From Bradyrhizobium erythrophlei (GTDB lineage: Bacteria; Pseudomonadota; Alphaproteobacteria; Rhizobiales; Xanthobacteraceae), in assembly GCA_900129675.1 (NCBI GenBank), contig FSRD01000002.1:992001-1056000 (forward strand): DNA of 64,000 nt. The letters run 5' to 3'. The position numbers and the translations under genes were made by a program. Within the stretch, counting starts at the first letter, position 1. The number at the start of each line of letters is the position of its first letter. Below are positions 16,808 to 25,324 of this stretch, piece by piece. A model generated the notes under the pieces. The model saw only the letters and a list, made by a program, of their open reading frames with translations, was not told the origin of the DNA and made no database searches.

Positions 16808-17296
16808 GTGACGACCCTGCAGGATCTGCGAAAACGCTTCGAGCCGCAGCTGCGGCGGGTTCTTCATCTCTATTGGCGGCTGGCCCGCGGCATGACGCTC
16901 GGCGTCCGCGCCGTTGTCCTCGACAGCGACAACCGGGTGTTCCTGGTAAGGCACAGTTATGTCACCGGTTGGTATCTGCCGGGCGGGGGTGTCGAGGTCG
17001 GCGAGACCTTTCTGGAGTCGTTGCAGCGTGAACTCATGGAGGAGGGGCGGATTGAGCTGACCGATGAGCCTGTCTTGCACGGCGTGTTCCTTAACAGCCA
17101 TGTTTCGCGCCGCGATCACGTCGCGGTCTATGTCGTCAGGCAGTTTAGGCAGGACCGCCTGCCGGAGCCCAATCGCGAGATTGTCGAATCTGGATTCTTC
17201 GATTTGGCCGCGCTGCCCGATGACACGACCCCGGGTACCCGCCGCCGCATCGCCGAAGTGCTTGGCGGCAAGGCGCCGATCGCGACCTGGCGTTGA
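16808..17296 (+). CDS. Nudix hydrolase
   Basis: The 162-residue product is read from GTG 16808, with GAGG 5 nt upstream; earlier in-frame ATGs have no site and would add an unlike N-terminus overlapping the divergent promoter. The Nudix box is GGGVEVGETFLESLQRELME followed by EGRI. Glu residues for Mg2+ (RELMEE) are present, but the usual Gly near the end of the box is replaced by Arg (EEGR instead of EExG). Residues 30-60 (LGVRAVVLDSDNRVFLVRHS, YVTGWYLPGGG) are typical for the fold. It hydrolyses a nucleoside diphosphate linked to another moiety; the substrate is unknown. Confidence 0.85.
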   Translation: MTTLQDLRKRFEPQLRRVLHLYWRLARGMTLGVRAVVLDSDNRVFLVRHSYVTGWYLPGGGVEVGETFLESLQRELMEEGRIELTDEPVLHGVFLNSHVSRRDHVAVYVVRQFRQDRLPEPNREIVESGFFDLAALPDDTTPGTRRRIAEVLGGKAPIATWR

Positions 17297-17377
17297 CGCC
17301 TCCGCGCGACCGGCTTGGTTGCGTCCCGCTATCGCAGCGCCTAGAAGCGGAGAAATCAGGGCATTGGCCCGTTCGAC

Positions 17378-18580
17378 ATGCAAAAGCTGAAATCCCTCAG
17401 GCTCCTTTGCGGCATCGGCTTTCTGCTGGTGCTGGCGAGCAACATCTGGACGATATCGCGCTGGAGCGAAAGCCGCGGAGTCTATGACGACGTCTGCTAC
17501 CTCAGGCAGGCGCATCTGTTCCAGAAGTTCGGAGCCGGCGGGCTCGATACCAACATCGCGCGCGACGAGGATCATTATCTCGTCGACCGGCTGAAGGCGA
17601 TCGGCTTCCCGGAATGGAATGATGTGAAGCGAATTCCCTGCCACACATGGATCGAGAAAGCCGACAAATACGTCATGAAATACCCGCCGGGGACCGGATT
17701 TGCGCTGGCGCTGTTTCCGGAGGGCTTTCAGGTGATTTCGCTTTACGCATTGGCGAGCATCACCGTCGCCGGTTTTGCGCTGCTTGGCCTGTTCCGGGCG
17801 CGTGAACCGGCCTCGCTTGCGCTGGCCGCTTTGTTCGGCTTTGCCGCGCTCTATCTGATGATCAATCCGACCAAGGCGAGCTATTCGATGGCGCCGACCA
17901 TGATGGTCTGCGCGGCGGCGGGTTATCTCACGCCAAGACTTTTTGATGGGGGAGCGTGGCAACGGCTTGTTCTGACCGTGCTGGTCGGCCTCTTGATCGG
18001 GCTCTCGGTCAATTTTCGCCTGCCGAACCTGTTCCTCTCGGCGGGTTACCTTCTGTTCCTCGCCGGTTCGTTCCTCAAGGCGCCAAACAGGGAAACGTTC
18101 TTGCAGGGTACCGCCTTTGGCGTTGCCTTCCTGATCGGGATCGCGCCGACGCTGATGGCCAATGCGATCAATGCGGGCAGTCCGTTCTCGACGACCTATG
18201 GCGGCGTCGACGTCGCAGCGCCGGAACTGAATTCAGGCATCCTCTGGCGTTATTTCGTGGACGTGCAGTTCCCCCTGCTGGCCATTGCCGCCGTCTGGAC
18301 CGTCTGGCTATGGCGCTCCAATCACGGGAGCGCAAGACCGGTTGCGCTCGCCGTCGCCGGAAATCTCGTCGTGAACCTGATCTTCTTCATGTCCCATCCG
18401 GTCTTCACGCCGTACTACATTATCCCCATCGATATGCTTTCGCTTTGGACCCTGCTGTTTGCGACGCTCGACCTGCGCGGCGAGCGTGCGGCGGATAACC
18501 TGACCTTCCGGCAACCGGCAAAAGCCCGACTACGGTATAAGCGAGCCATGAAAAGTGCTGATTCGGCGGGCGGGCGATGA
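17378..18580 (+). CDS. Polytopic membrane protein, probable GT-C-like glycosyltransferase
   Basis: The 400-residue protein has about eight to nine hydrophobic helices (for example LRLLCGIGFLLVLASNIWTI, LALAALFGFAALYLMI, LVLTVLVGLLIGLSVNF, and AFGVAFLIGIAPTLM), with a first periplasmic loop containing a paired acidic motif (GVYDDVCYLRQ) and a conserved-looking KYPPGTGFALALF segment. That topology and acidic loop resemble lipid-linked sugar transferases of the GT-C fold. The following GT2 gene overlaps its stop by 4 nt, and GT2/GT-C pairs usually make a polyprenyl-phosphate sugar and transfer it to a lipid or protein. The family is an inference; the membrane topology is clear. Confidence 0.75.
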   Translation: MQKLKSLRLLCGIGFLLVLASNIWTISRWSESRGVYDDVCYLRQAHLFQKFGAGGLDTNIARDEDHYLVDRLKAIGFPEWNDVKRIPCHTWIEKADKYVMKYPPGTGFALALFPEGFQVISLYALASITVAGFALLGLFRAREPASLALAALFGFAALYLMINPTKASYSMAPTMMVCAAAGYLTPRLFDGGAWQRLVLTVLVGLLIGLSVNFRLPNLFLSAGYLLFLAGSFLKAPNRETFLQGTAFGVAFLIGIAPTLMANAINAGSPFSTTYGGVDVAAPELNSGILWRYFVDVQFPLLAIAAVWTVWLWRSNHGSARPVALAVAGNLVVNLIFFMSHPVFTPYYIIPIDMLSLWTLLFATLDLRGERAADNLTFRQPAKARLRYKRAMKSADSAGGR

Positions 18581-19512
18581 CGACACCGGCGTTGCGGGTT
18601 GCGGTCCTGGTGCCGTGCTTCAATGAGGAAGCCGCCGTCGCGACCGTGGTCGCCGATTTTCGCAAAGCGCTGCCGGCTGCCGAAATCTTCGTTTACGACA
18701 ATAACTCGACGGATCGCACGATCGAGGTCGCTCGCGCCGCCGGTGCCGAAGTACGCAGCGAACGCCGCCAGGGCAAGGGCCATGTGGTGCGGCGGATGTT
18801 CGCCGATATCGACGCCGACATCTACGTGCTGGTCGATGGCGACGCGACCTATGACGCGCCGAGCGCCCCGCGCATGATCGATAGGCTGGTCAGCGATCAT
18901 CTCGACATGGTGGTGGGCTTTCGCGTCGATCAGTCGGTCGCCGCCTACCGGCCCGGCCACCGCACCGGCAACTGGATGCTGACCAGCTTTCTGTCCGCGG
19001 TGTTCGGCCATGACTTCAAGGACGTCCTTTCCGGCTATCGGGTATTCTCGCGCCGCTTCGTCAAATCCTTTCCGGTGCTGTCGGACGGTTTCGAGATCGA
19101 AACCGAACTCAGCGTGCATGCGCTCGAGCTGGCGCTGCCGGTGAGCGAGATCGAAACGCCGTATTATGCCCGGCCGGAGGGATCAGTCAGCAAGCTGAAC
19201 ACCTGGCGCGACGGTTTCCGGATTCTCGGCACCATCCTGAAATTGTACCGGTCGGAAAAGCCGCTGCGGTTTTTCACGGCCATCGGCATCATTCTCGCGC
19301 TGCTTTCGATCGCGCTCGCGATCCCCGTCATTATCACCTATCTCGAGGTAGGCCTCGTTCCGCGGCTGCCGACCGCAGTCTTGTCGATGGGCCTGATGAT
19401 CGTGGCGATCCTGTCGATATCTTCCGGCCTGGTGCTCGACACCGTGACGCGCGGCCGCCGCGAGATGAAGCTGCTGGCCTATTTGTCCCAGCCGGCCATT
19501 GACAGGAATTGA
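18577..19512 (+). CDS. GT2 family glycosyltransferase (polyprenyl-phosphate sugar synthase type)
   Basis: The 311-residue enzyme has an N-terminal GT-A domain with VAVLVPCFNEEAAVATVV, the YDNNSTDRT nucleotide-binding loop, the metal-binding DGDATYD motif and GYRVFSRRF, followed by two C-terminal transmembrane helices (FFTAIGIILALLSIALAIPV and AVLSMGLMIVAILSISSGLV). This is the DPM1/GtrB-like layout in which a sugar is moved from a nucleotide to a polyprenyl phosphate at the membrane. Its ATG overlaps the stop of the GT-C-like gene (ATGA), so both are one translational unit. It is followed by a 20-bp palindrome that may end transcription. Confidence 0.92.
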   Translation: MTTPALRVAVLVPCFNEEAAVATVVADFRKALPAAEIFVYDNNSTDRTIEVARAAGAEVRSERRQGKGHVVRRMFADIDADIYVLVDGDATYDAPSAPRMIDRLVSDHLDMVVGFRVDQSVAAYRPGHRTGNWMLTSFLSAVFGHDFKDVLSGYRVFSRRFVKSFPVLSDGFEIETELSVHALELALPVSEIETPYYARPEGSVSKLNTWRDGFRILGTILKLYRSEKPLRFFTAIGIILALLSIALAIPVIITYLEVGLVPRLPTAVLSMGLMIVAILSISSGLVLDTVTRGRREMKLLAYLSQPAIDRN

Positions 19513-19573
19513 AACTGCTCGAATTTAGGCAACGCAGGGCGATAGACCGCGCCGCCGTCAGATGCTATCCCGC

Positions 19574-19616
19574 GTTAGAGCTTTGGTTCTGATTTGATCA
19601 GAACCAAAGCTCTAAC
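19574..19616. repeat. Perfect 20-bp inverted repeat
   Basis: GTTAGAGCTTTGGTTCTGAT and its exact reverse complement are separated by TTG. It lies 61 nt after the GT2 gene and directly abuts the next dispersed repeat. It could act as a bidirectional hairpin; the AGAGCTTTGGTTCTGAT core is, from memory, a recurrent intergenic element in Bradyrhizobium. Confidence 0.8.
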
Positions 19617-19618
19617 CT

Positions 19619-19676
19619 ATTTTCTGACGCGTTTTCTTAACGCGAACCGGTGCCCACTTCGCTTGAAAACGCTATT
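19619..19676 (-). repeat. GCGTTTTCAAGCGAAGTGGG dispersed repeat, copy 2 (inverted)
   Basis: Read on the minus strand it matches 15025-15080 with very few differences. It ends 6 nt before the GNAT gene start, so the 5' region of that mRNA would contain this hairpin-forming sequence. Confidence 0.8.
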
Positions 19677-19682
19677 GAGATC

Positions 19683-20195
19683 ATGAGCGACCTCTCCCTG
19701 ACAATATTGGCCGAAACCCCGAATGACGCGCACGCGATCGAGCGCCTGCTTGAACGCACCTTCGGGCCCGGCCGCTTCGTGCTGAGCGCCTATCGTCTGC
19801 GCGAACATGTCGATCATCTGCTCGATCTGTCGTTTACGGCATGGATCGGCACCCTGCTGGTCGGCTCGGTGCGCCAGTTGCCGATCTGCATCGGCGACAC
19901 GCCGGCATTGATGCTCGGGCCGCTGACCGTCGAGCCGCCGTTCCGTGGCCGCGGCGTTGGCCGCGCGCTGCTCGATCGCTCGCTGAACGACGCGAGAGCC
20001 AAGGGACATCGCCTCGTCATCCTGGTCGGCGACGAGCCCTATTACAGCCGCGTCGGCTTCAAGGCCGTGCCGAAGGGGCGGGCGATCATGCCGGGACCGG
20101 TCGATTACAGCCGCCTGCTGGTGGCTGAACTGGTCGAAGGAGCGTTCACCGATGTCTCCGGAGATATCCGGCCGGACTGGAGCAAGGCGCGTTAG
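19683..20195 (+). CDS. GNAT family N-acetyltransferase
   Basis: The 170-residue product starts at ATG 19683 just outside the dispersed repeat; the longer frame from 19650 would translate the repeat and is rejected. It shows the GNAT acetyl-CoA loop PFRGRGVGRALLDRSLNDA (motif A, R/Q-x-x-G-x-G/A), strand beta-4 ALMLGPLTVEP before it and VILVGDEPYYSRVGFKAVP after it, close to the YhbS-like group. It transfers an acetyl group to an amine; the substrate is unknown. It converges with the TonB receptor gene, leaving 6 nt between stops. The ribosome site is weak. Confidence 0.87.
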   Translation: MSDLSLTILAETPNDAHAIERLLERTFGPGRFVLSAYRLREHVDHLLDLSFTAWIGTLLVGSVRQLPICIGDTPALMLGPLTVEPPFRGRGVGRALLDRSLNDARAKGHRLVILVGDEPYYSRVGFKAVPKGRAIMPGPVDYSRLLVAELVEGAFTDVSGDIRPDWSKAR

Positions 20196-20201
20196 CCTCA
20201 C

Positions 20202-22493
20202 TCACAGCTTCTGCGAAATGCCGACAAAGAAACCACGGCGCGGTCCGAACTGCGGCGCAAACACGCCGATGCCCGAGCCGTCCCTGATCTCGTAGATCTT
20301 GTCGAACAGGTTCACGACGTCGAACCTCACCGTCGTCGGTTTGTTCGGAGCGACAATGTTGAAATCGTGCGATAGTCCGACATTGACCTGGGTGTATGAT
20401 GGCAAATGATCGGTGTTCGCAAAACCGGAGCGAAGCCCGCTGCCGTAGATCATCGACGCGCTGAACCGCGTGCCGTTCCACAGATAAGAGGCGCCGGCCG
20501 AAGCGGTCAGGACCTGGGCATGGTCCGTGTAGATATAGTGGTTGGCGATATAGTTGATTTCGTCCTGACCGAACAGAAACTGGTTCGACACGATGGTGGT
20601 GGCGATCTGTTTGGCCCAGGCGACGTTTCCATAGGCGCGGAAATTGCCGTTGGTGTAGGTCGATTTGAGCTCGACGCCGACATTCTGCCCGCGGTCGTAG
20701 TTGAAGCCGTTCAGCACATAGGCCGCGCCGAACTGGCCGTCGTCGAGCAGGTCGCGGGCGATCTTGTAGTAGCCGTCGATGCCGACTTCGAGGCCGGGTA
20801 CGGGATAAATCTTCTGAACGACGCCGACATCGAACACGTGCGACCGCTCCGGCAGTACCGGACTGTTGAGCGCCACCTCGGGAGTTTGCGTGTTGGCGGG
20901 GGCGGTGGGGGGCGTCACAAGGGCGAGATTGGTCGGGGCAGCGATCACCTGCTGTGGCGGCGTGAAGTTTCGCGCATAGCCGGCGTGGAACGTCGTTCCA
21001 TCGTACGGCTTCCAGGTCAGGCTGACGCGCGGGCTGAGCTGATTGGCATCGACATATTGATACATCTGGTCGAACCGCAATCCGGCGTTCAAGGTCAGCT
21101 GATTGTTGATCCTCCACTCATCCTGAAGATAGGTACCGACCAGCCAGCCGGTCTTGGAGCTTGAATCAAATACGGAGAATGGTGGACCGAACGGATTGCC
21201 GGTTATGGGATCGACCTGATTGCCGGTTGCCGGATCGACCGGCAGCACGGTGGATATGTTGTTGACCAGAGAGCGCTCAGCGCTCACGGAGAATCCAAAG
21301 CGCAGCGTATGGGCAAAGCCGACGCGCCAGGCGGTATCTTCCTGAATGCCGTTGACGAAGCTCTGACGGTAGACGTCCGACGAGACGCCGTTGAAGACTA
21401 GATCTCCGATCGGATCAGGATAGAAGTGCAACTGACTGTAGCGGTTGAAATAGGAAAGCTGCAAGTCGATATCGTCGACCGATTTCTGGTAGGCAACGAC
21501 GTTGAATTGATTGAACTCGTTCTGGTGTTCGTTGAGCAGCGCCGAATCGAAGCTGGTCACCCCATTGACGTTAAAGTTCGGCGTCTGGCCCGGATTGTTG
21601 GGAATCTGATAGGTGCTGTTGGACACACCGCTCATGAAGGTCAGGCGGCTGGTGGGGTCGAGCACGGTCGAAAGATAGAGAAATCCCTTTTCCTGCGACG
21701 TGCGGTCGTGAATGGCTTCATTCGACGGTGTAGGATTCTCTATCCCCAGATTATTCTGGAGAAAGCGTCCGGACACGAAGTATTGGGTCTGCCCCACCGT
21801 GCCGCCATATTCGAAGCTCGGTGTGATCGTGCCGTGACTGCCGCCATAGACGCTGACGCTGCCGGAATTGTTGAAGGCGTCCGCCTTGGTCTGGATGTCC
21901 AGCACGCCCGCGGTGCGAAAGCCGTATTGCGCCGGAAGCGCACCGGTAAGCAGCGCAAGGCTACCGACAATGCCGGTGTCGAGGATTTGCCCGAAAGCGC
22001 CGACGCCGTCGGGCAGCATGATTCCGTTGATGCGGTACTGCACATTGGCGTGCTCGTTGCGGACATGCAGTTCGCCGCTGGCGGCCGAATCCTGTGTTAC
22101 GCCCGGAAACTGCAACAAGACTTTGTCCAGCGTCGCATTGGCGCCCTGCGGTGACGCTTCGATGTTCTGATGGTTGATCTGATACGAGGTCGCGCCAATC
22201 GGCGCATCGATGGTCCGACGGGCTTCGTCGAATTTTTCGTTCTTGCCGGCAACGATCTGCACTTCGGTCTGCGGTGCCGCTGCAGGCACCTCACGACGTT
22301 GCCCGGTGGTCACGCGCGTCTTTGGACGCCGCGGCTGCTGGGAAACGCGCGGCGCGGTCACCGAGATTTCAGGCAGCTTGGTGGTGCCGCCAGCCGCGGG
22401 CGCTGCGGTCTGCGACATTGCGGGGTTGCCCAGGCCGAGCAGCAGTGACGCTGAACTGGAGAGCAGAAGAGTGGTTCTTAATGAGCGCGTCAT
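20202..22493 (-). CDS. TonB-dependent outer-membrane receptor
   Basis: The 763-residue protein has a signal peptide (residues 1-27, LLLSSSASLLLGLGNPAMSQ), a TonB-box-like segment (LPEISVTAPR, residues about 39-48), a plug domain with the GVTQDSAASGELHVRNEHAN segment and VRNxxxNVQYRINGIMLPDG, and a beta-barrel that ends in Leu after FGPRRGFFVGISQKL. The plug retains the usual loop structure, so it is a transporter rather than a remnant. The ligand is unknown. Upstream on the same strand is a DUF2946-like gene whose homologues often accompany metal-related outer-membrane receptors, so copper or another metal chelate is one possibility. Confidence 0.93.
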   Translation of the reverse strand: MTRSLRTTLLLSSSASLLLGLGNPAMSQTAAPAAGGTTKLPEISVTAPRVSQQPRRPKTRVTTGQRREVPAAAPQTEVQIVAGKNEKFDEARRTIDAPIGATSYQINHQNIEASPQGANATLDKVLLQFPGVTQDSAASGELHVRNEHANVQYRINGIMLPDGVGAFGQILDTGIVGSLALLTGALPAQYGFRTAGVLDIQTKADAFNNSGSVSVYGGSHGTITPSFEYGGTVGQTQYFVSGRFLQNNLGIENPTPSNEAIHDRTSQEKGFLYLSTVLDPTSRLTFMSGVSNSTYQIPNNPGQTPNFNVNGVTSFDSALLNEHQNEFNQFNVVAYQKSVDDIDLQLSYFNRYSQLHFYPDPIGDLVFNGVSSDVYRQSFVNGIQEDTAWRVGFAHTLRFGFSVSAERSLVNNISTVLPVDPATGNQVDPITGNPFGPPFSVFDSSSKTGWLVGTYLQDEWRINNQLTLNAGLRFDQMYQYVDANQLSPRVSLTWKPYDGTTFHAGYARNFTPPQQVIAAPTNLALVTPPTAPANTQTPEVALNSPVLPERSHVFDVGVVQKIYPVPGLEVGIDGYYKIARDLLDDGQFGAAYVLNGFNYDRGQNVGVELKSTYTNGNFRAYGNVAWAKQIATTIVSNQFLFGQDEINYIANHYIYTDHAQVLTASAGASYLWNGTRFSASMIYGSGLRSGFANTDHLPSYTQVNVGLSHDFNIVAPNKPTTVRFDVVNLFDKIYEIRDGSGIGVFAPQFGPRRGFFVGISQKL

Positions 22494-22649
22494 TGTCCCG
22501 ATCCCGAGAGGCTGCGACCGGAATTCGCGTTGTCGACGAATTTAGGAAGCGCCTTGCCGTCGATTAAGTGACGGACCGATTTCGATTTGTCCCTTGAGAT
22601 CGCTTCGCTTGACGCGAGCGGCCACCGAGGGCGCTTCAATCAATCGATG

Positions 22650-23105
22650 TCAGGAGATGGGAGGCGCGCGGGATTGGAACGCCGGATGCACCGCGCCCAA
22701 ATGGATGAACTCGGCGTCGGTCGTGCGGTACAGAAATTCGACCGCCTGCGGCAGCTGCAGCACCGGCGGCGTCGCGAACAGCACATTGCCGGCGAGCGCG
22801 ATGACGGCGCAGATCGCACAGGCATCGGCTGGTTGCTGGTCGCTGTCGGGGGTGGACGGCGGTTGCTTCCGTGCGGCTTCAGTGGTCGCATCGGGCGCGG
22901 CAACTGCACCGATTTGGGCCAGATCGGCCTGCGACAGGCCGGCCTGGATCGCTGGCGCGGCCTGGATCGCCGGCGCGGCCTGGATCGCCAGCGCGGCCTG
23001 CGCCGCGATCCCGTGGAAATGCCCGAACGACAACGCAAACTGGATCGCGAGCGCGAACAGCGCCAGCCGCGAGCCGGTTTTGATGTTTTTTCGGAACCAC
23101 TTCAT
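22650..23105 (-). CDS. DUF2946-like small exported protein
   Basis: The 151-residue product has an N-terminal hydrophobic signal/anchor (RLALFALAIQFALSFGHFHG) with the FGHFHG histidine motif, an Ala/Ile/Gln/Pro-rich repeat (AIQAAP three times) and a CAICAVIALAGN segment with two Cys near a second hydrophobic stretch. This pattern of early GH(F/H)HG, DACAIC and a hydrophobic tail is typical of DUF2946 proteins, which often lie next to copper or other metal receptors. Length is a little above average because of the repeat. It is followed 156 nt later by the TonB receptor on the same strand. Confidence 0.7.
   Translation of the reverse strand: MKWFRKNIKTGSRLALFALAIQFALSFGHFHGIAAQAALAIQAAPAIQAAPAIQAGLSQADLAQIGAVAAPDATTEAARKQPPSTPDSDQQPADACAICAVIALAGNVLFATPPVLQLPQAVEFLYRTTDAEFIHLGAVHPAFQSRAPPIS
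22941..22994. repeat. 18-bp tandem repeat (three units) inside the DUF2946-like gene
   Basis: GGCCTGGATCGCYGGCGC is present three times in a row, with one difference in the second unit and a G-to-A change in the third. It encodes the AIQAAP repeats on the minus strand, so unit number can change without breaking the frame. Confidence 0.85.
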
Positions 23106-23254
23106 GCCGCGTGAAGCCCACCTGAGGGACGGCCGTCCCGATGTTATATTATAACATCGGAAGGCGCTGGCCGTGTCAACCGTAGCTCCGGCCAGGTCAG
23201 GCGGAATCCGTCAGCGCTGTGGGATTGATGCAACGCCAGCGAGGCGCGCCGCGC

Positions 23255-25324
23255 TCAACGCCCCTCGCGCAGCCAGGTCGCGGCAAAGGCGCCGAGCAGC
23301 AGCAGCAGTCCGATCAAGCCCGCAAACATCGGCAGCACGCCGACGCCCTTGACGACGCTGGCGTCGCGCATCTTCACGCCCATCCAGCCGTCGCCGTGGA
23401 AGATGCCGGAGGCCCGCACCGGCACGATGCGGGGCAGGTCGATGCTCGAACCGTCGACCACGCGGCGCGCGTCGCCGCCGGTCGCCTGCGCCAGGGGTTT
23501 GAGCGTCTCGATCGTGGAAGTGACTTCGGAGAATTCCTTCGGATTGGTCGGGCCGACATTGATCAGCGCTTTCAGCGTGCCGTCGGTCGCCTGCCACAGG
23601 CCGAGTTCGTTGGCGGGGATCGTGGAGGTCCATGTTCCCGGTTCGCCGGCGCTGAGCGTCAATTCGCGCGTGGCGCCGCTCGGCGACGTCACCGTCACCG
23701 GCGTGACGCTGTCCGCCATGGTCTGGCGCTGCACCACGAGATCGTGACCCTGGACCTGCAGACGCAGCGCTTCTTCGTCGAGATCGGGCTGCTTCATCAG
23801 CCAATGCGACATCCGCCGCAGCAGATCGAGATGCGGCCCACCGCCTTCATAGCCGCGCGCCCACAGCCAGATATGATCCGTCAGCAGCAGCGCGACGCGG
23901 CCTTCGCCGGAGCGCGACAGCAACAGCAGCGGCTTGCCGTCGGCGCCGGTCATGACCGGCGGGATGACGGAGTTACGCGTCTCCACGGTACGGAAAAACC
24001 GGCTCCAATGCGGCGGCTCGACGGCAGAGCCTTCGAGCCCGCGCGTGACGGGGTGACGCTTGCCGGCATCGCTCAAGTGCGCATAAAACGGCTTCTCGGT
24101 GACGCCGACCGGCTCGGCCGGCAGCACCGAATCCAGCGGCGTGCGCCAGATGCTGGTTGTCGAGGCATAGTCGGGACCGGCCGACACCAGCACGGCGCCG
24201 CCGGCGCGCACATAGCGCGCGATATTCTCGAAATAGGGGATCGGCAGCACGCCCTGGCGCGCGTAGCGGTCGAAGATGATCAACTGGAATTCGTTGATCT
24301 TCTGCTGGAACAATTCGCGGGTCGGAAACGCGATCAGCGACAGCTCGTTGATCGGCGTGCCGTCCTGTTTCTCCGGCGGGCGCAAAATGGTGAAATGCAC
24401 CAGATCGACGCTGGCGTCCGACTTCAAAAGGTTGCGCCAGGTGCGCTCGCCCGCATGCGGCTCGCCGGAGACCAGCAGCACCCGCAATTTATCGCGCACG
24501 CCATCGATAGCGACCACCGCGCGGTTATTGACCAGCGTCAGCTCGTTCTCGAGCGGCGAGGCCTCGATCTCCACGATGTTCGGACCGGCATGCTTGATGT
24601 CGATCTCGATATTGGCGGTCTGGCCGCTTTGCAGGGTGCGCTCGTTGATCACCTCGCCATCGCGGCGGACCACGATCTTGGCGCGCTCGCCGGTGACGCC
24701 CTGATCGTCGAGTCGGTAGGTAATGGTCTGGGTCTGGCCGACGATGCCGAAACGCGGCGCGGCCGAGATCGCAATGCGCCGGTCGCGCTCGTCCTTGCGC
24801 CCCGTGATCAGGGCATGCACCGGAGCCTGGAAGCCGAGTGCTGAGGCATTGGCGGGAATATCGTGCACGCGACCATCGGTGATCAGGAACGCGCCGGCGA
24901 CACGCTCGACGGGAACGTCCGACAGCGCCGATGACAGCGCGCCGAACAGTTTGGTGCCGTCGGTTTCGCCGTCGGCCTGCCCGGCCTCGACCACGCGGAC
25001 TTCCAGTCCCTTGATCTTCTTGAGGTTGTCGACCAGGGCTTCCTGCGCCTTCGCCGTTTCCTGATTGCGCGTGCCGAAATTCTGGCTCGGACTCTTGTCG
25101 ATCACCACGGCGGCGACCGACGACAACGGTTCGCGGTCCTCGCGGGTGAAGGAGGGATTGGCGAGCGCAAGCAATATCAGCGCCAGCGCCGTCACGCGCA
25201 CGACCGCACCGCGTGCGCGGCCGAGCAGCAGCAGGGCTGCGATCACAAGGATGGCCGCCAGCGCAAGCCACAGCACGAGCGAGGGAACGAGGGGGGTGAA
25301 CGCGATGCCGTATTGCATGCTCAT
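23255..25324 (-). CDS. Large membrane protein with glutamine-amidotransferase-like region (MoxR operon, gene 4)
   Basis: The 689-residue product has two N-terminal transmembrane helices (PLVPSLVLWLALAAILVIAA and AVVRVTALALILLALANPSF), a vWA-like domain starting AAVVIDKSPSQNFGTRNQET with AGAFLITDGRVHDIP, an Ig-like beta domain (about residues 200-275), a class I glutamine-amidotransferase-like domain (LRVLLVSGEPHAGERTWRNL to about 500) and a C-terminal transmembrane helix (VLPMFAGLIGLLLLLGAFAA). The first vWA motif DKSPS departs from DxSxS only slightly. Its ATG overlaps the stop of the preceding gene by 4 nt. It is likely anchored in the inner membrane with its domains in the periplasm, next to BatA/DUF4159. 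Function unknown. Confidence 0.82.
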   Translation of the reverse strand: MSMQYGIAFTPLVPSLVLWLALAAILVIAALLLLGRARGAVVRVTALALILLALANPSFTREDREPLSSVAAVVIDKSPSQNFGTRNQETAKAQEALVDNLKKIKGLEVRVVEAGQADGETDGTKLFGALSSALSDVPVERVAGAFLITDGRVHDIPANASALGFQAPVHALITGRKDERDRRIAISAAPRFGIVGQTQTITYRLDDQGVTGERAKIVVRRDGEVINERTLQSGQTANIEIDIKHAGPNIVEIEASPLENELTLVNNRAVVAIDGVRDKLRVLLVSGEPHAGERTWRNLLKSDASVDLVHFTILRPPEKQDGTPINELSLIAFPTRELFQQKINEFQLIIFDRYARQGVLPIPYFENIARYVRAGGAVLVSAGPDYASTTSIWRTPLDSVLPAEPVGVTEKPFYAHLSDAGKRHPVTRGLEGSAVEPPHWSRFFRTVETRNSVIPPVMTGADGKPLLLLSRSGEGRVALLLTDHIWLWARGYEGGGPHLDLLRRMSHWLMKQPDLDEEALRLQVQGHDLVVQRQTMADSVTPVTVTSPSGATRELTLSAGEPGTWTSTIPANELGLWQATDGTLKALINVGPTNPKEFSEVTSTIETLKPLAQATGGDARRVVDGSSIDLPRIVPVRASGIFHGDGWMGVKMRDASVVKGVGVLPMFAGLIGLLLLLGAFAATWLREGR

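Noticed and set aside
20196..22620. Cobalamin riboswitch ahead of the TonB receptor
   Set aside because: The 150 bp before the receptor start do not show the B12-box text or the expected multi-stem arrangement.
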